NCBI GenBank assembly: GCA_965657505.1
Contig: CBFHON010000002.1
Coordinates: forward strand, 1 to 64,000
Length of the DNA: 64,000 nucleotides
Source: TMED109 sp002171375
Lineage (GTDB): Bacteria; Pseudomonadota; Alphaproteobacteria; TMED109
Direction of reading: 5' to 3'
Shown here one piece after another: positions 44,766 to 53,164 of the stretch; within the stretch, counting starts at the first letter, position 1, and each line of letters starts with the position of its first letter. The translations under genes and the position numbers were made by a program. The notes below the pieces were generated by a model. The model was given only the letters and a program-made list of their open reading frames with translations, made no database searches and was not told the origin of the DNA.

Positions 44766-45821
44766 ATGCTATCTAATTTAAAAAATAAAGTAAAATTTAT
44801 TAAAAAGACGATCTATATTACCATAATACTAATCTTTATATCCTCAAATAGTAATATTGCTCATTCTGAAAAAGGTGAATGTAATGACTCAATAAACAAA
44901 GATATTATTAAAGAAGCTAATTGTGATCAAAAAAGAGTAATCGATATTTTATTACTATATGATGCTGATATGATTTTGGATAGAGAATGGCAAAATAATA
45001 TTTTTAATAGACTTGAGGAAATTAATAAATTTTATTATGAAAACTATAAAATAAAATGGAGAATAACAGATACTCAGAAATTCAGATTTGATAAAAATAT
45101 TAACAATTTATCTAGTTTATTTTCTTTGCATAAAAAAGAAATTTCAAAATTAACTGATAATATAGAAGCTAAGGTAGTTCTTGCTATAGTTGAAAGAGAT
45201 ATTAAAGGTATCGGAATAGCTGCAACTTTCTCGAATGTAGTTATGGTGTCAGATGCATCAAAATTTAAAAATCATGTAAATAGTGTTGTTGTTGCCCATG
45301 AATTTGGTCATCTTTTTGGCGCTTGGCATACCCAAAGAAAAAATGATTTTATGCTATTTAGTGGTGCTAATAAATTGTTGGGCAGTAAAGAAAGCAATGC
45401 TATTATTAATCTAATGAGAGATTATAATTTTGATCCTAAAACTATAATTAATAATCATATGATATTAAATAGAATCTCAAGGCTATATAGTCGACATCAT
45501 GCAAAAGGAGAAATAGATCCTGTTGCTCGACTATTAACTGATGAAGGAAATAGTTTATACCTAGAAAAGAAGTATAGTGAAGCTATAAAAATATTAAAAA
45601 GGTCTAATAACTATTATGGTAGATGGGGAAATACTAGAATGATTTTATCTAAGAGTTACTATGAAATTGATTTTTTAGAAGACTCCTTCACAGAGTATAC
45701 TAGAGCCGTATTTTTTGGTGCAAAACCAGATAAAGAACATGAAAAAAATCTTAGAAATAAATTTATTGATCTTCAAAAAATTGACTCTACAATAAGTAAT
45801 CCTTTTGAATTAAATAACTAA
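44766..45821 (+). CDS. Secreted metzincin-type metalloprotease with TPR tail
   Basis: This 351-residue protein starts at the ATG at 44766; an in-frame TTG at 44754 would add four residues. A signal sequence (IYITIILIFISSNSNIAHSE) leads into a protease domain with the full zinc motif HEFGHLFGAWH (residues 178-188) and a nearby methionine (DFMLFSG) suitable for a Met-turn. The C-terminal third has TPR-like repeats (GNSLYLEKKYSEAIKILKRS). The three histidines and glutamate suggest an active enzyme. The closest bacterial families are reprolysin-like; the substrate is unknown. It is divergent from the ExbB-like operon and followed by a small secreted protein. Confidence 0.75.
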   Translation: MLSNLKNKVKFIKKTIYITIILIFISSNSNIAHSEKGECNDSINKDIIKEANCDQKRVIDILLLYDADMILDREWQNNIFNRLEEINKFYYENYKIKWRITDTQKFRFDKNINNLSSLFSLHKKEISKLTDNIEAKVVLAIVERDIKGIGIAATFSNVVMVSDASKFKNHVNSVVVAHEFGHLFGAWHTQRKNDFMLFSGANKLLGSKESNAIINLMRDYNFDPKTIINNHMILNRISRLYSRHHAKGEIDPVARLLTDEGNSLYLEKKYSEAIKILKRSNNYYGRWGNTRMILSKSYYEIDFLEDSFTEYTRAVFFGAKPDKEHEKNLRNKFIDLQKIDSTISNPFELNN

Positions 45822-45831
45822 AGAATAAGAT

Positions 45832-46194
45832 ATGAAAATATATATAATATTAATAACCTATTTTTTTATAGTACTCCCATCATTTAGTGTTGAAATTGAT
45901 AATAAAGGTTTAGTTTGTAAGTACACAGAAAATAAAAATAGACCACATGAATATTATTGGTTTTCAGATGGACAAGTATATAAAGTCTGGTTTGATAAAA
46001 AGAAATCAATTATTACAAAAAGTAGTTACCCCGCATATTATAAAGTTACTGATGATTATATTCGTTTCTATAGAATTTTTTTATTAATTAATACTTTAGA
46101 ATTTACCGATAGAAGCAACAATATTTTAGGTATTTGTGAATTTACAAAAAATTATGAAAGTATAGAAAAAAATATAAAAGATAACTTAAATTAA
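45832..46194 (+). CDS. Small secreted protein, hypothetical
   Basis: This 120-residue protein has a signal peptide (MKIYIILITYFFIVLPSFSV). The mature part has two cysteines (VCKYTE and GICEFT) near its ends that could form a disulfide, with many aromatic residues between. It lies 10 bases behind the metalloprotease gene and is probably cotranscribed, so an inhibitor or partner role is conceivable but unsupported. It overlaps the convergent isomerase gene by 9 bases. No family recognised. Confidence 0.6.
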   Translation: MKIYIILITYFFIVLPSFSVEIDNKGLVCKYTENKNRPHEYYWFSDGQVYKVWFDKKKSIITKSSYPAYYKVTDDYIRFYRIFLLINTLEFTDRSNNILGICEFTKNYESIEKNIKDNLN

Positions 46195-46833
46195 TTTAGA
46201 ATAATCACCAGTTAACCTCGCTTTAATCATAGGTAGTTGTTCTCTTCCCCAAAATAATTCATTTTTAATTAAATAACTGGGTACACCAAATACGCCATTC
46301 TGATGAGCAGTATTTGTTATTATTTCTAATTCTTTTTTTCCTTCACTAATAGACCATTCTTTGAATTCAGAATAATTAATACCCATTTTTTTGAATGTCT
46401 CAATTATTACAGAAACTTTTTCTAAATCTAAATCTCTTTTCCAAAAATTTTTAAATACATAATTAATAAATAATTCTGTAAGTTCATGATTATTTATTTT
46501 TGTCCATAATAAAGCAATTGATATTAATTCTGTATTCCATATTTTTTGAGGGCCTCGAACAGTAATATTTCTTGTATTAGCATAACGTCTGCAGTCCATA
46601 TAAGAGTACTTGACTCTTCTCCATTGATGATCATTTCTATTACTTTCTAGAATACTTCCATTATCATCTACTTTGGCGCTACCTAAGAAATCAGGAATTT
46701 CTAATACATATGGCAACCAATTTATATTTAATTTATTTTCTTTAGAAAAAATAATACTTGGCTCAACTGCTAAATACGCATAAGGACTTTTAAAATCTAT
46801 ATAAATATCGATAGTATTTTCTTTAATATTCAA
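46186..46833 (-). CDS. DsbA-family 2-hydroxychromene-2-carboxylate isomerase-like protein
   Basis: This 215-residue thioredoxin-fold protein begins IDIYIDFKSPYAYLAVEP; the serine in place of the CxxC cysteines is the hallmark of the HCCA isomerase/kappa-class GST group. The conserved C-terminal GVFGVPSYLIKNELFWGREQL is also present. Such enzymes use glutathione to isomerise aromatic breakdown intermediates, but many genomic copies have unknown substrates. No aromatic pathway is evident here. It overlaps the following TPR gene by 4 bases. Confidence 0.82.
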   Translation of the reverse strand: MNIKENTIDIYIDFKSPYAYLAVEPSIIFSKENKLNINWLPYVLEIPDFLGSAKVDDNGSILESNRNDHQWRRVKYSYMDCRRYANTRNITVRGPQKIWNTELISIALLWTKINNHELTELFINYVFKNFWKRDLDLEKVSVIIETFKKMGINYSEFKEWSISEGKKELEIITNTAHQNGVFGVPSYLIKNELFWGREQLPMIKARLTGDYSKLI

Positions 46834-47555
46834 ATCCCCTTATCTAAGTTTTTAAGTTTCTTTTTAGTTTTATTAGCTAAATCTAAATCATTTATATCTA
46901 ATGCTAACTTAATTAATTCTTCATAACTTTCTATAAGTTGGCTTTTATCCTTACCCAGTGTGTTATAAAAGATTTTAGAAGAAGTTTTTAGCAATCCTAA
47001 AGCGTCGCTTATATTTTTATTTTTTATTTCTATTAATGCTTTTGTATGTAATGCACTTGCCTTAAATATTGCGCCTTTTCTAGTTTTTTCATTCATAGCA
47101 TGCGGATTAGATTTAGTTATAGATCTCGACATTACTAATAAAGCTTCATTATGATAATTAATAGCTTCATTATATTGAAGTAATTTTCTATTTGTTAAAG
47201 CAATATAATTTAATGACTCAGCTATATCTATATGATCTTGATTAAGAGTAATTTTTCTTATATTGAGGACTTCCATAAAAGATTTCTTAGCATCTTCATA
47301 CAATAGTAATTCATATTGTATAATTCCTAAATTTTCTATTAATGTAGCGGTATAGTAATGTTCTTTACCAAAATCTTTTTTTGAAAATTCAATTGCAATT
47401 AGAGCTGCATTTACAGCTTCATTTAATTTACCTTCTTTATAGAATGTCTTTGTGTTTTTTAATGATTCTCTAAGTTCTGTAGATTGACTAAATACTATGT
47501 TAATATTTAGAAAAATAAAAAGTAATAATATTATTATTGTTTTAAATGTATACAT
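46830..47555 (-). CDS. Secreted TPR protein
   Basis: This 241-residue protein has signal peptide MYTFKTIIILLLFIFLNI...FSQS and four to five kinesin-light-chain-style TPRs (YTATLIENLGIIQYELLLYEDA; IDIAESLNYIALTNRKLLQYNEA). It resembles the TPR protein at 37273-38412 in style. It is probably periplasmic. Cotranscribed with the isomerase behind it (4-base overlap), though a functional link is not evident. Confidence 0.75.
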   Translation of the reverse strand: MYTFKTIIILLLFIFLNINIVFSQSTELRESLKNTKTFYKEGKLNEAVNAALIAIEFSKKDFGKEHYYTATLIENLGIIQYELLLYEDAKKSFMEVLNIRKITLNQDHIDIAESLNYIALTNRKLLQYNEAINYHNEALLVMSRSITKSNPHAMNEKTRKGAIFKASALHTKALIEIKNKNISDALGLLKTSSKIFYNTLGKDKSQLIESYEELIKLALDINDLDLANKTKKKLKNLDKGI

Positions 47556-47590
47556 AATTACATACTATCATTTAAAAATATAAAATAAAT

Positions 47591-47773
47591 TTATTTCAAA
47601 ATTTCTTTCTTGAAATAATGGTAATAAGAATAATCATTATTGATATCAACTCTTATTACCTCTATAAGTTCCCAGCCTTCTCTTCCCATATCTAAAAGGG
47701 GAAAGTGCGATAAAAGTTCTTCAGGCATATCTTCTAGTTTAACTTTTAGTATTTTATATTTAAATGTTTTCAT
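47591..47773 (-). CDS. DUF4177-like small protein
   Basis: This 60-residue protein has MKTFKYKILKV at the start, GREGWELIEVIRV in the middle and YYHYFKKEI at the end, the strand arrangement of the DUF4177 family (short proteins with a conserved GWEL core). It is 10 bases downstream of the second DVDLWV gene and probably cotranscribed with it. Function unknown. Confidence 0.65.
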   Translation of the reverse strand: MKTFKYKILKVKLEDMPEELLSHFPLLDMGREGWELIEVIRVDINNDYSYYHYFKKEILK

Positions 47774-47783
47774 GATTTGTTAA

Positions 47784-48395
47784 TTATTTTGAGCCAGACC
47801 TTAATTGAACAAATTTATTATTAAGGCTTTCTTTATTTAAATTACCTTCTTCATCTAATTTAAATCTAAAAATTGTTAATTCTTTTCCTATTTCATCAAG
47901 TAAAACTGTTGATTCCAGAAGCTGTTGACGTATTTTTGTATTAGGGTTTACTACAGTTACAACTACTTTAGCTTCAAAAGGGTCAAATGCTGAGAGATCC
48001 TCTCTATAGAGATGAAGGTTTACAATATGCTCACCAGGATTAATGCCTCGACTATAAGCAACTTCATAATTAATTGGAGTTGGGTCTTTGTAAACACCTA
48101 AATCATCTCTTAGTAAATTAAAAAATAATCCTCCTCTATTAGAATATCCAACTGGTATATCATCAGGTGCTTTTACCCATAAATCAACATCTACATCTCT
48201 ATCTTCAGGCCAAAAGACTTCAATTATAACATTACCGGGTGGGTCTGATTTCGTTGACTCAGTTTCTGCTGGAGGATTAATGAATGGTAATAATAATACA
48301 ACAAGAGATACAAATCCTGCTAATGCCAGCATAATAGTATCTCTAAATACTGTTCCGGAATTATCATCTCCTTCTCCATATAAATCTTCTGACAT
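47784..48395 (-). CDS. Membrane-anchored DVDLWV-motif protein, copy 2
   Basis: This 203-residue paralogue of the 43442-44041 protein shares TVFRD (residues 15-19), a single helix (about 21-39), DVDLWV (residues 69-74), FFNLLRDD, TPINYE and YSRGI. By hand alignment roughly half the positions are identical over most of the length. It has no ExbB-like gene of its own next to it, only the DUF4177-like gene, so it may share the channel at 44046-44660. The copies differ most in the cytoplasmic N-terminus and the C-terminal fifth. No functional annotation is known to me. Confidence 0.65.
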   Translation of the reverse strand: MSEDLYGEGDDNSGTVFRDTIMLALAGFVSLVVLLLPFINPPAETESTKSDPPGNVIIEVFWPEDRDVDVDLWVKAPDDIPVGYSNRGGLFFNLLRDDLGVYKDPTPINYEVAYSRGINPGEHIVNLHLYREDLSAFDPFEAKVVVTVVNPNTKIRQQLLESTVLLDEIGKELTIFRFKLDEEGNLNKESLNNKFVQLRSGSK

Positions 48396-48514
48396 TAACT
48401 CTCCATTATAAATAAAGTTTATATAGCTTAATAAGAAATATGCTATACTTTTATGAGTAATAATTAAAGAACAAATAGTATTTCACTTTTAAATAATTAG
48501 AAACAGTTTTTCAA

Positions 48515-49294
48515 ATGAATGTTCAAGATAAAATAAATATTTTATATAATAATTGTAAGAATCTTTTGTCTTATGAATTTGATAATAGTATTGAGATTAA
48601 AAATGTTGATGAAGCATATTTAATTCAAGATTCATTTATTAATTTAAAGAAAAAAAATGGTTTTGGAGAAATTGGGGGTTGGAAAGTTGCCTTAACAAAC
48701 CCTGAAATGCAGAAACTAGTTGGCGTAGATAACCCTGTAGAAGGAGCTATTCTAAACTCTTTGATTTATAAGAATAATGTCTCACTTAAATTGGAGAATT
48801 ATTGTCACTTGGGAGTAGAAGCAGAAATTGCGTTAAAAATCCATAAGGATATTCCTTCTAAAATAAATGGCTTTAATAGCAAAGAAGAAATAACACCGTA
48901 TTTAAAAGAAGTTATGATTGCTCTCGAAATTGTTGATGATAGAAATTCTGGCGCTAATATAACCTTTGAAAAACTTATAGCTCAAAATTCAATGAACCAT
49001 GGATGCGTAATTGGAGAGCCTATTGAGATGGATTTAATGACTTTAGATGAATTAGAAGGAGAACTGATAGTTTCAGATAATATTTTTGGAAGAGGTAAAG
49101 GAAAAAATGTTTTGCAACATCCTCTTAATTCTGTTTTATATCTAGTTAATAATTTAATAAAAAGAGGAAGAAAACTATATGCAGGAGATATTGTTTTAAC
49201 TGGCTCAATTAGTACAACTTGCTGGCCTAAGAGTGGTGACAAAGTTGAAGCTCATATTGATAAATTAAACACTGTCTCTTTGAATATTTTCTAA
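48515..49294 (+). CDS. 2-keto-4-pentenoate hydratase-like protein (fumarylacetoacetase superfamily)
   Basis: This 259-residue protein has DAYLIQDSFI, GGWKVALTNPEMQKLVG and the conserved acid cluster EAEIALKI ... ALEIVDDR, then LTGSISTTCWPKSGD near the C-terminus. These match the MhpD/HpaH hydratases that add water to 2-hydroxypentadienoates in aromatic ring breakdown. The other pathway genes are not here, so the true substrate is uncertain. The aminotransferase gene starts 8 bases downstream. Confidence 0.82.
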   Translation: MNVQDKINILYNNCKNLLSYEFDNSIEIKNVDEAYLIQDSFINLKKKNGFGEIGGWKVALTNPEMQKLVGVDNPVEGAILNSLIYKNNVSLKLENYCHLGVEAEIALKIHKDIPSKINGFNSKEEITPYLKEVMIALEIVDDRNSGANITFEKLIAQNSMNHGCVIGEPIEMDLMTLDELEGELIVSDNIFGRGKGKNVLQHPLNSVLYLVNNLIKRGRKLYAGDIVLTGSISTTCWPKSGDKVEAHIDKLNTVSLNIF

Positions 49295-49302
49295 TAAGAC
49301 AA

Positions 49303-50160
49303 TTGAATACTGAAGGTAAAAATTCTATAGTATGGTTTAATGGTAAGTGGAATGACGGCTTAAAGCCCATAATGTCTTCCATGAGTCAATCTTATATGCA
49401 TGGTAGTACTATTTTTGATGGAGCAAGAGCATATAAAAATTCAATTCCAGATCTTCATAAACACTGCGAAAGGTTGATAAACTCCTCTAAAATATTTGGT
49501 TTGAGTTTACCTATTAGTAAGGAAGAATTAATTAACTTATGTAAAGAAGGTGTAAGTTATTTTGAAAATGGTGCCGAGTTATATATAAGACCAAGTATTT
49601 TCTGTGATGAAGGATTCTTAATTCCAGAAGCTAAATCTAGTAAACTGGTAATTACTATTTTTAGAGCGCCTATGCCAGATCTTAGTGGATTTACAGCAAT
49701 GCTGAGCTCTTATAGACGGCCTCATCCTTTGGCGGCCCCTACATTAGCAAAAGCGTCATGTTTATATGCGAATACATCACTTGCATTATCTGAAGCTAAG
49801 TCAAATGGTTTCGATAATGTAGTTATGCGAGATGGTGAAGAGAACATAGTTGAGTTTGGAAGTGCTAATCTATTTATTGTTAAATCTGAGAGAGTTATAA
49901 CACCAGAGTGGAATAAAACTTTTCTTAATGGAATTACAAAACAAAGAGTCATTTCCTTGTTAAAAGAAGAAGGAATAGATGTTTTAGAAACCCGTATTAG
50001 TGTTGATGATCTGTTATCTGCTGATGAAGTATTTAGCACTGGAAACTTTGGAAAAGTTTTACCTGTTAGAAAAATTGACAAAGTTGATTTTGAAATAGGA
50101 GCAGTTTGTAAAAAAGCTATTAATTTATATAGTAAATATGCTTCAACTTATAAAATTTAA
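49303..50160 (+). CDS. Branched-chain amino acid aminotransferase-like enzyme (fold type IV)
   Basis: This 285-residue protein has the fold-type IV start IVWFNGKWNDG, SYMHGSTIFDGARAY, IRPSIF, the catalytic lysine in TLAKASCLYANT and the cofactor loop NVVMRDGEENIVEFGSANLF. The family includes IlvE, D-amino-acid aminotransferase and aminodeoxychorismate lyase; the body is closest to IlvE. The start codon is a TTG at 49303, as no ATG lies nearby. It probably forms a unit with the hydratase gene and is convergent with btuB. Confidence 0.82.
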   Translation: MNTEGKNSIVWFNGKWNDGLKPIMSSMSQSYMHGSTIFDGARAYKNSIPDLHKHCERLINSSKIFGLSLPISKEELINLCKEGVSYFENGAELYIRPSIFCDEGFLIPEAKSSKLVITIFRAPMPDLSGFTAMLSSYRRPHPLAAPTLAKASCLYANTSLALSEAKSNGFDNVVMRDGEENIVEFGSANLFIVKSERVITPEWNKTFLNGITKQRVISLLKEEGIDVLETRISVDDLLSADEVFSTGNFGKVLPVRKIDKVDFEIGAVCKKAINLYSKYASTYKI

Positions 50161-50189
50161 TAATTAAAGCATATTTATTTTTTATGAAT

Positions 50190-52046
50190 TTAGAAACTTA
50201 ATTTTATTCCTAAACTTACAGTTCTTCCATATGAGCCTGCAGTATCTGCTTCAGAGTAATTCTGATCTAATATATTTTCAATTTTAAATTGAATAATACT
50301 ATTTTTATTTAAATTATAATTTATATTACTATGCATAAGAGCATATCCAGCAATATGTCCTCCAGAAAATGCTCCATCTCTTGCATTTGAATGATATTCA
50401 AGAGATGAGTTTAATGACAAATCAGAAATATTACGAGGAATATAATTTATAGAAGTTTTTCCTGAGTGTTTTTTTCTTCTTGATAATGAACGACCATTAT
50501 TATTAGTTGTTAAAAAATTATAATGTGAGTTTATTTTTATTTCTTCTGAAAGAATATACTTTATAAATAATTCTAAGCCACTATTCTTAGCACTACCTTG
50601 ATTTGAAAACTTATATCCAGGTGCTGGACCATAGCCAATAAGGTTATCTATTTGTGTTGCAAAAAATGTTAGATCAGCATTTATATTTTTTGAAGATGAA
50701 ATGTATTCTAAACCAATATCCCTACTTCTACTCGTTTCTTCCTTGATAGAAATACTTCCATATGAACCATAAATTTCGTCTAAAGTTGGAGCTCTATATC
50801 CAGTCCCATAGCTTGAGTGAAGTCTAAAGTTAGAATTAGGGATTAAATAACTTGCTGCAATCCTATAAGTTGAAGATAAACCGTATAAATCGTGATGGTT
50901 ACTTCTAAGGCTTCCATCTATAAAAAGATTTTTTATAGTATTATTTGAATAAGAATAAAAACTTGAAGAAGAAGAAACTTTAAAATCATAAGCATTATAT
51001 TGATCTTGCGTATCCATATGAGAACGCTCAGTCTCTAGTCCAAAAACAAGGTTTTCTCTTGAATTTATAGGAACATTAAACTTTAATTTTGCACTACTTA
51101 GATCAGCTATATACCATCTAAATTTTCTATCTTCTTTTAACTGATATCTTCTAGCCTTTGCTGTAGAAACCAAAGCTTCCATAGAGAAGAGTTCATATTG
51201 TTTATTTAAAGATAAAGCTGATTGCCAATCTAATAAATTAGCTTGTCTGTCAGCATCAATAAAGGGTCCAAGAGGAGCATCATCTTCTTCTACTTCAGAT
51301 GTGAATACTCTAGATATCAATGAAATTTCTGTTGAAGAATTAAGATCATAATCAACAACTAAATTAGCACTATCAATATTATAACTATCATTTTCATCAT
51401 ACCCCAAAGACTTTTCTGCAGATGATATACCAGGACCCTCAGAGTGATTATAATTTAAAGAAAAATATAAATCTTTCACATTCCCAGATATTCCTGAGGT
51501 AATATCTTTGTCTAATCTATTTGATGCTTCCATATTCAAGAATTTTTTATTTTCTTTAGTTCCTCTTTTTAAGATAATATTAATTACGCCTCCTATAGCT
51601 TCAGATCCGTACAAAGCGCTTTGAGAACCTCTAAGCACTTCTATTCTATCTACTCCGGTCAACTTTAATCTCTCTAAGTCAACAGAACCTCTTCCAGTTG
51701 ATGAATCAACTATTTTCATTCCATTAATCAAAACTAAAGTATGATCAGTTTCATTACCTCTTAAAAATGCTCTAGTTAATGATTGGGGGCCTCCACTTTT
51801 ATAAGCTTGATAACCTGCTGTTGCGCTTAGAATTTGAGCAACATAATTCATTCCACTCTGCTCTATTTCTTGATTATTTATAATTGTAACTGCAGAACCA
51901 GTTTCTTTTAACTTTTTTGGAAAATAACTTCCAGTAACAGTTATCGGCTCAATAATATTAACTTCATTTGCTAGAGATTTAGATAATAAAGAGAATAAAC
52001 TTAAAAATATTATTGATAATAAAATAGATTTATTATTTTTAAACAA
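50190..52046 (-). CDS. btuB: TonB-dependent vitamin B12 receptor (BtuB-like)
   Basis: This 618-residue outer-membrane receptor has signal peptide (SILLSIIFLSLFSLLSKSLA), a TonB-box-like EPITVTGS near residue 35, and a plug domain with VLRGSQSALYGSEAIGGVINI. A 22-strand-type barrel ends in SLGIKLSF, with terminal phenylalanine as required for barrel insertion. Its upstream region holds a cobalamin riboswitch, which identifies the substrate as a corrinoid. The start is TTG, with GGAAA 7 bases before it. No btuCDF genes are in the window. Confidence 0.9.
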   Translation of the reverse strand: MFKNNKSILLSIIFLSLFSLLSKSLANEVNIIEPITVTGSYFPKKLKETGSAVTIINNQEIEQSGMNYVAQILSATAGYQAYKSGGPQSLTRAFLRGNETDHTLVLINGMKIVDSSTGRGSVDLERLKLTGVDRIEVLRGSQSALYGSEAIGGVINIILKRGTKENKKFLNMEASNRLDKDITSGISGNVKDLYFSLNYNHSEGPGISSAEKSLGYDENDSYNIDSANLVVDYDLNSSTEISLISRVFTSEVEEDDAPLGPFIDADRQANLLDWQSALSLNKQYELFSMEALVSTAKARRYQLKEDRKFRWYIADLSSAKLKFNVPINSRENLVFGLETERSHMDTQDQYNAYDFKVSSSSSFYSYSNNTIKNLFIDGSLRSNHHDLYGLSSTYRIAASYLIPNSNFRLHSSYGTGYRAPTLDEIYGSYGSISIKEETSRSRDIGLEYISSSKNINADLTFFATQIDNLIGYGPAPGYKFSNQGSAKNSGLELFIKYILSEEIKINSHYNFLTTNNNGRSLSRRKKHSGKTSINYIPRNISDLSLNSSLEYHSNARDGAFSGGHIAGYALMHSNINYNLNKNSIIQFKIENILDQNYSEADTAGSYGRTVSLGIKLSF

Positions 52047-52206
52047 TTAAAATTTCCAACTCAAAATTTCACAAAAAAATTATTTTTGTGTTAATTAGTA
52101 ATTTATTGTTTTTAGATATAATTGATCTTAAAACAATGGCTATAATTGCACCATCACTTTAAGTAAAGCTCTATTGAACATCCCCTCTCAATAGTCGATA
52201 GTACTT

Positions 52207-52375
52207 AATTAGGCAGGTCTCCTGGCTTCTTGAGTCTTAAATCATCCAACCTTCCCATACATTATTATATACAGTGGTATTTTGGACTATCTCGTCAATA
52301 ACAGTTGCGGGGGCAGCTGAGGCAATTTAAATTAAAATATCTCATTCCCTTTTCACCTATTAAAGGCACCTAATT
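52207..52375 (-). promoter_or_regulatory. Cobalamin (adenosylcobalamin) riboswitch controlling btuB
   Basis: Read on the minus strand, the element opens and closes with a P1 stem AATTAGG/CCTAATT. It contains, in order, GGTGCC, AAAAGGGAA, the core GCTGCCCCCGCAACTG, CCACTG, GGGAAGG, and the B12 box AGCCAGGAGACCTGCC (52212-52227). All conserved blocks are in the normal order. Between it and the btuB start are two further hairpins, CTATTGA/TCAATAG (52171-52194) and ATTGTTTT/AAAACAAT (52105-52137), which could be the expression platform. Binding of B12 should shut off the gene. Confidence 0.95.
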
Positions 52376-52452
52376 TATTTTAACCTATTTTTTCATAATA
52401 ATTTTGTCAAATTTTTATAGATTTATTTTTATAATTAATCCATGTTTATAAA

Positions 52453-52638
52453 ATGTTAAGAAATATTATTAGGTTTGCAATACGTAGAGCAGCATCTGAT
52501 CCAAGAGTCAGAGCAAAAGCTAAAGAAACAGCCAGAAAAATGGCTAAAGGTGCAGGCGAACTTGCTAGAGATCCTGAGCCAGCTAAAAAGCTTGGAAGAT
52601 TAGCCGGCAAAATAAAGAAAAAAATTACTAAAAGTTAA
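52453..52638 (+). CDS. Small lysine/alanine-rich basic protein, hypothetical
   Basis: This 61-residue product is almost entirely charged helix: RRAASDPRVRAKAKETARKM and then GAGELARDPEPAKKLGRLAG, ending KIKKKITKS. The heavy Arg, Lys and Ala content and regular spacing suggest an amphipathic helix that may bind nucleic acid or membranes. Similar short proteins occur in other alphaproteobacteria without known function. It overlaps the convergent metallopeptidase-like gene by 4 bases. The ribosome-binding site is weak. Confidence 0.6.
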   Translation: MLRNIIRFAIRRAASDPRVRAKAKETARKMAKGAGELARDPEPAKKLGRLAGKIKKKITKS

Positions 52639-53099
52639 TTGTTTTTATAGAAATCAGCTCCGTGTTTCATGCAGTTTTCTATAAGTAATGCTCTATCTTC
52701 TCCAGTTCCTCCATACTTAGGGTCAGGTAATTTAAAACCTCTGATAAATTTTAGAGCCTCTTTTATTGATTTTTTAGATTTTTTATCTTTCATCAAAGAA
52801 AATTCATATGCTGTCCAACAGTCAACTTCTAATTCATTACCACTCTGTAATACAATATGTCCATATTCATGTAATATAAAGAAATCTACTGCTCCTGGAA
52901 AGTTCCAATCTATATTTGCTATTCTTTGAGGGCAATAATATATTTTGCCATCAGGTGTAGCTGTAGCTACTCCTCCCTTAGTCATACCACAATGAGGAAT
53001 TAGCTCAGCTTTAACTTTTTTATCAATAGCATAGGAAATGTTATTATTAATAATAAATAACATAAAAATAACAAGCCATTTTAGCATAAAAATACCCAT
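52635..53099 (-). CDS. Secreted HExxH zinc metallopeptidase-like protein
   Basis: This 154-residue protein has a signal peptide (LKWLVIFMLFIINNNISYA) and a small domain with the zinc motif HEYGH followed 9 residues later by ELEVDCWTAYEF, where the acid would be the third ligand as in gluzincin-like neutral zinc peptidases. Two further cysteines (HCGMT and YYCPQ) may form a disulfide. It is short for an active protease. The start could also be the ATG four codons later. Target unknown. Confidence 0.65.
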   Translation of the reverse strand: MGIFMLKWLVIFMLFIINNNISYAIDKKVKAELIPHCGMTKGGVATATPDGKIYYCPQRIANIDWNFPGAVDFFILHEYGHIVLQSGNELEVDCWTAYEFSLMKDKKSKKSIKEALKFIRGFKLPDPKYGGTGEDRALLIENCMKHGADFYKNN

Positions 53100-53164
53100 C
53101 TAATTTCTGTACAAAACCGTAATATAGGTGATTAATTATTAAAGTAAATGTATTTGGAGTAATT

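Noticed and set aside
49722..50081. A 119-codon frame opposite the branched-chain aminotransferase gene.
   Set aside because: It is antisense to the PLP-binding core of that gene, with no independent support.
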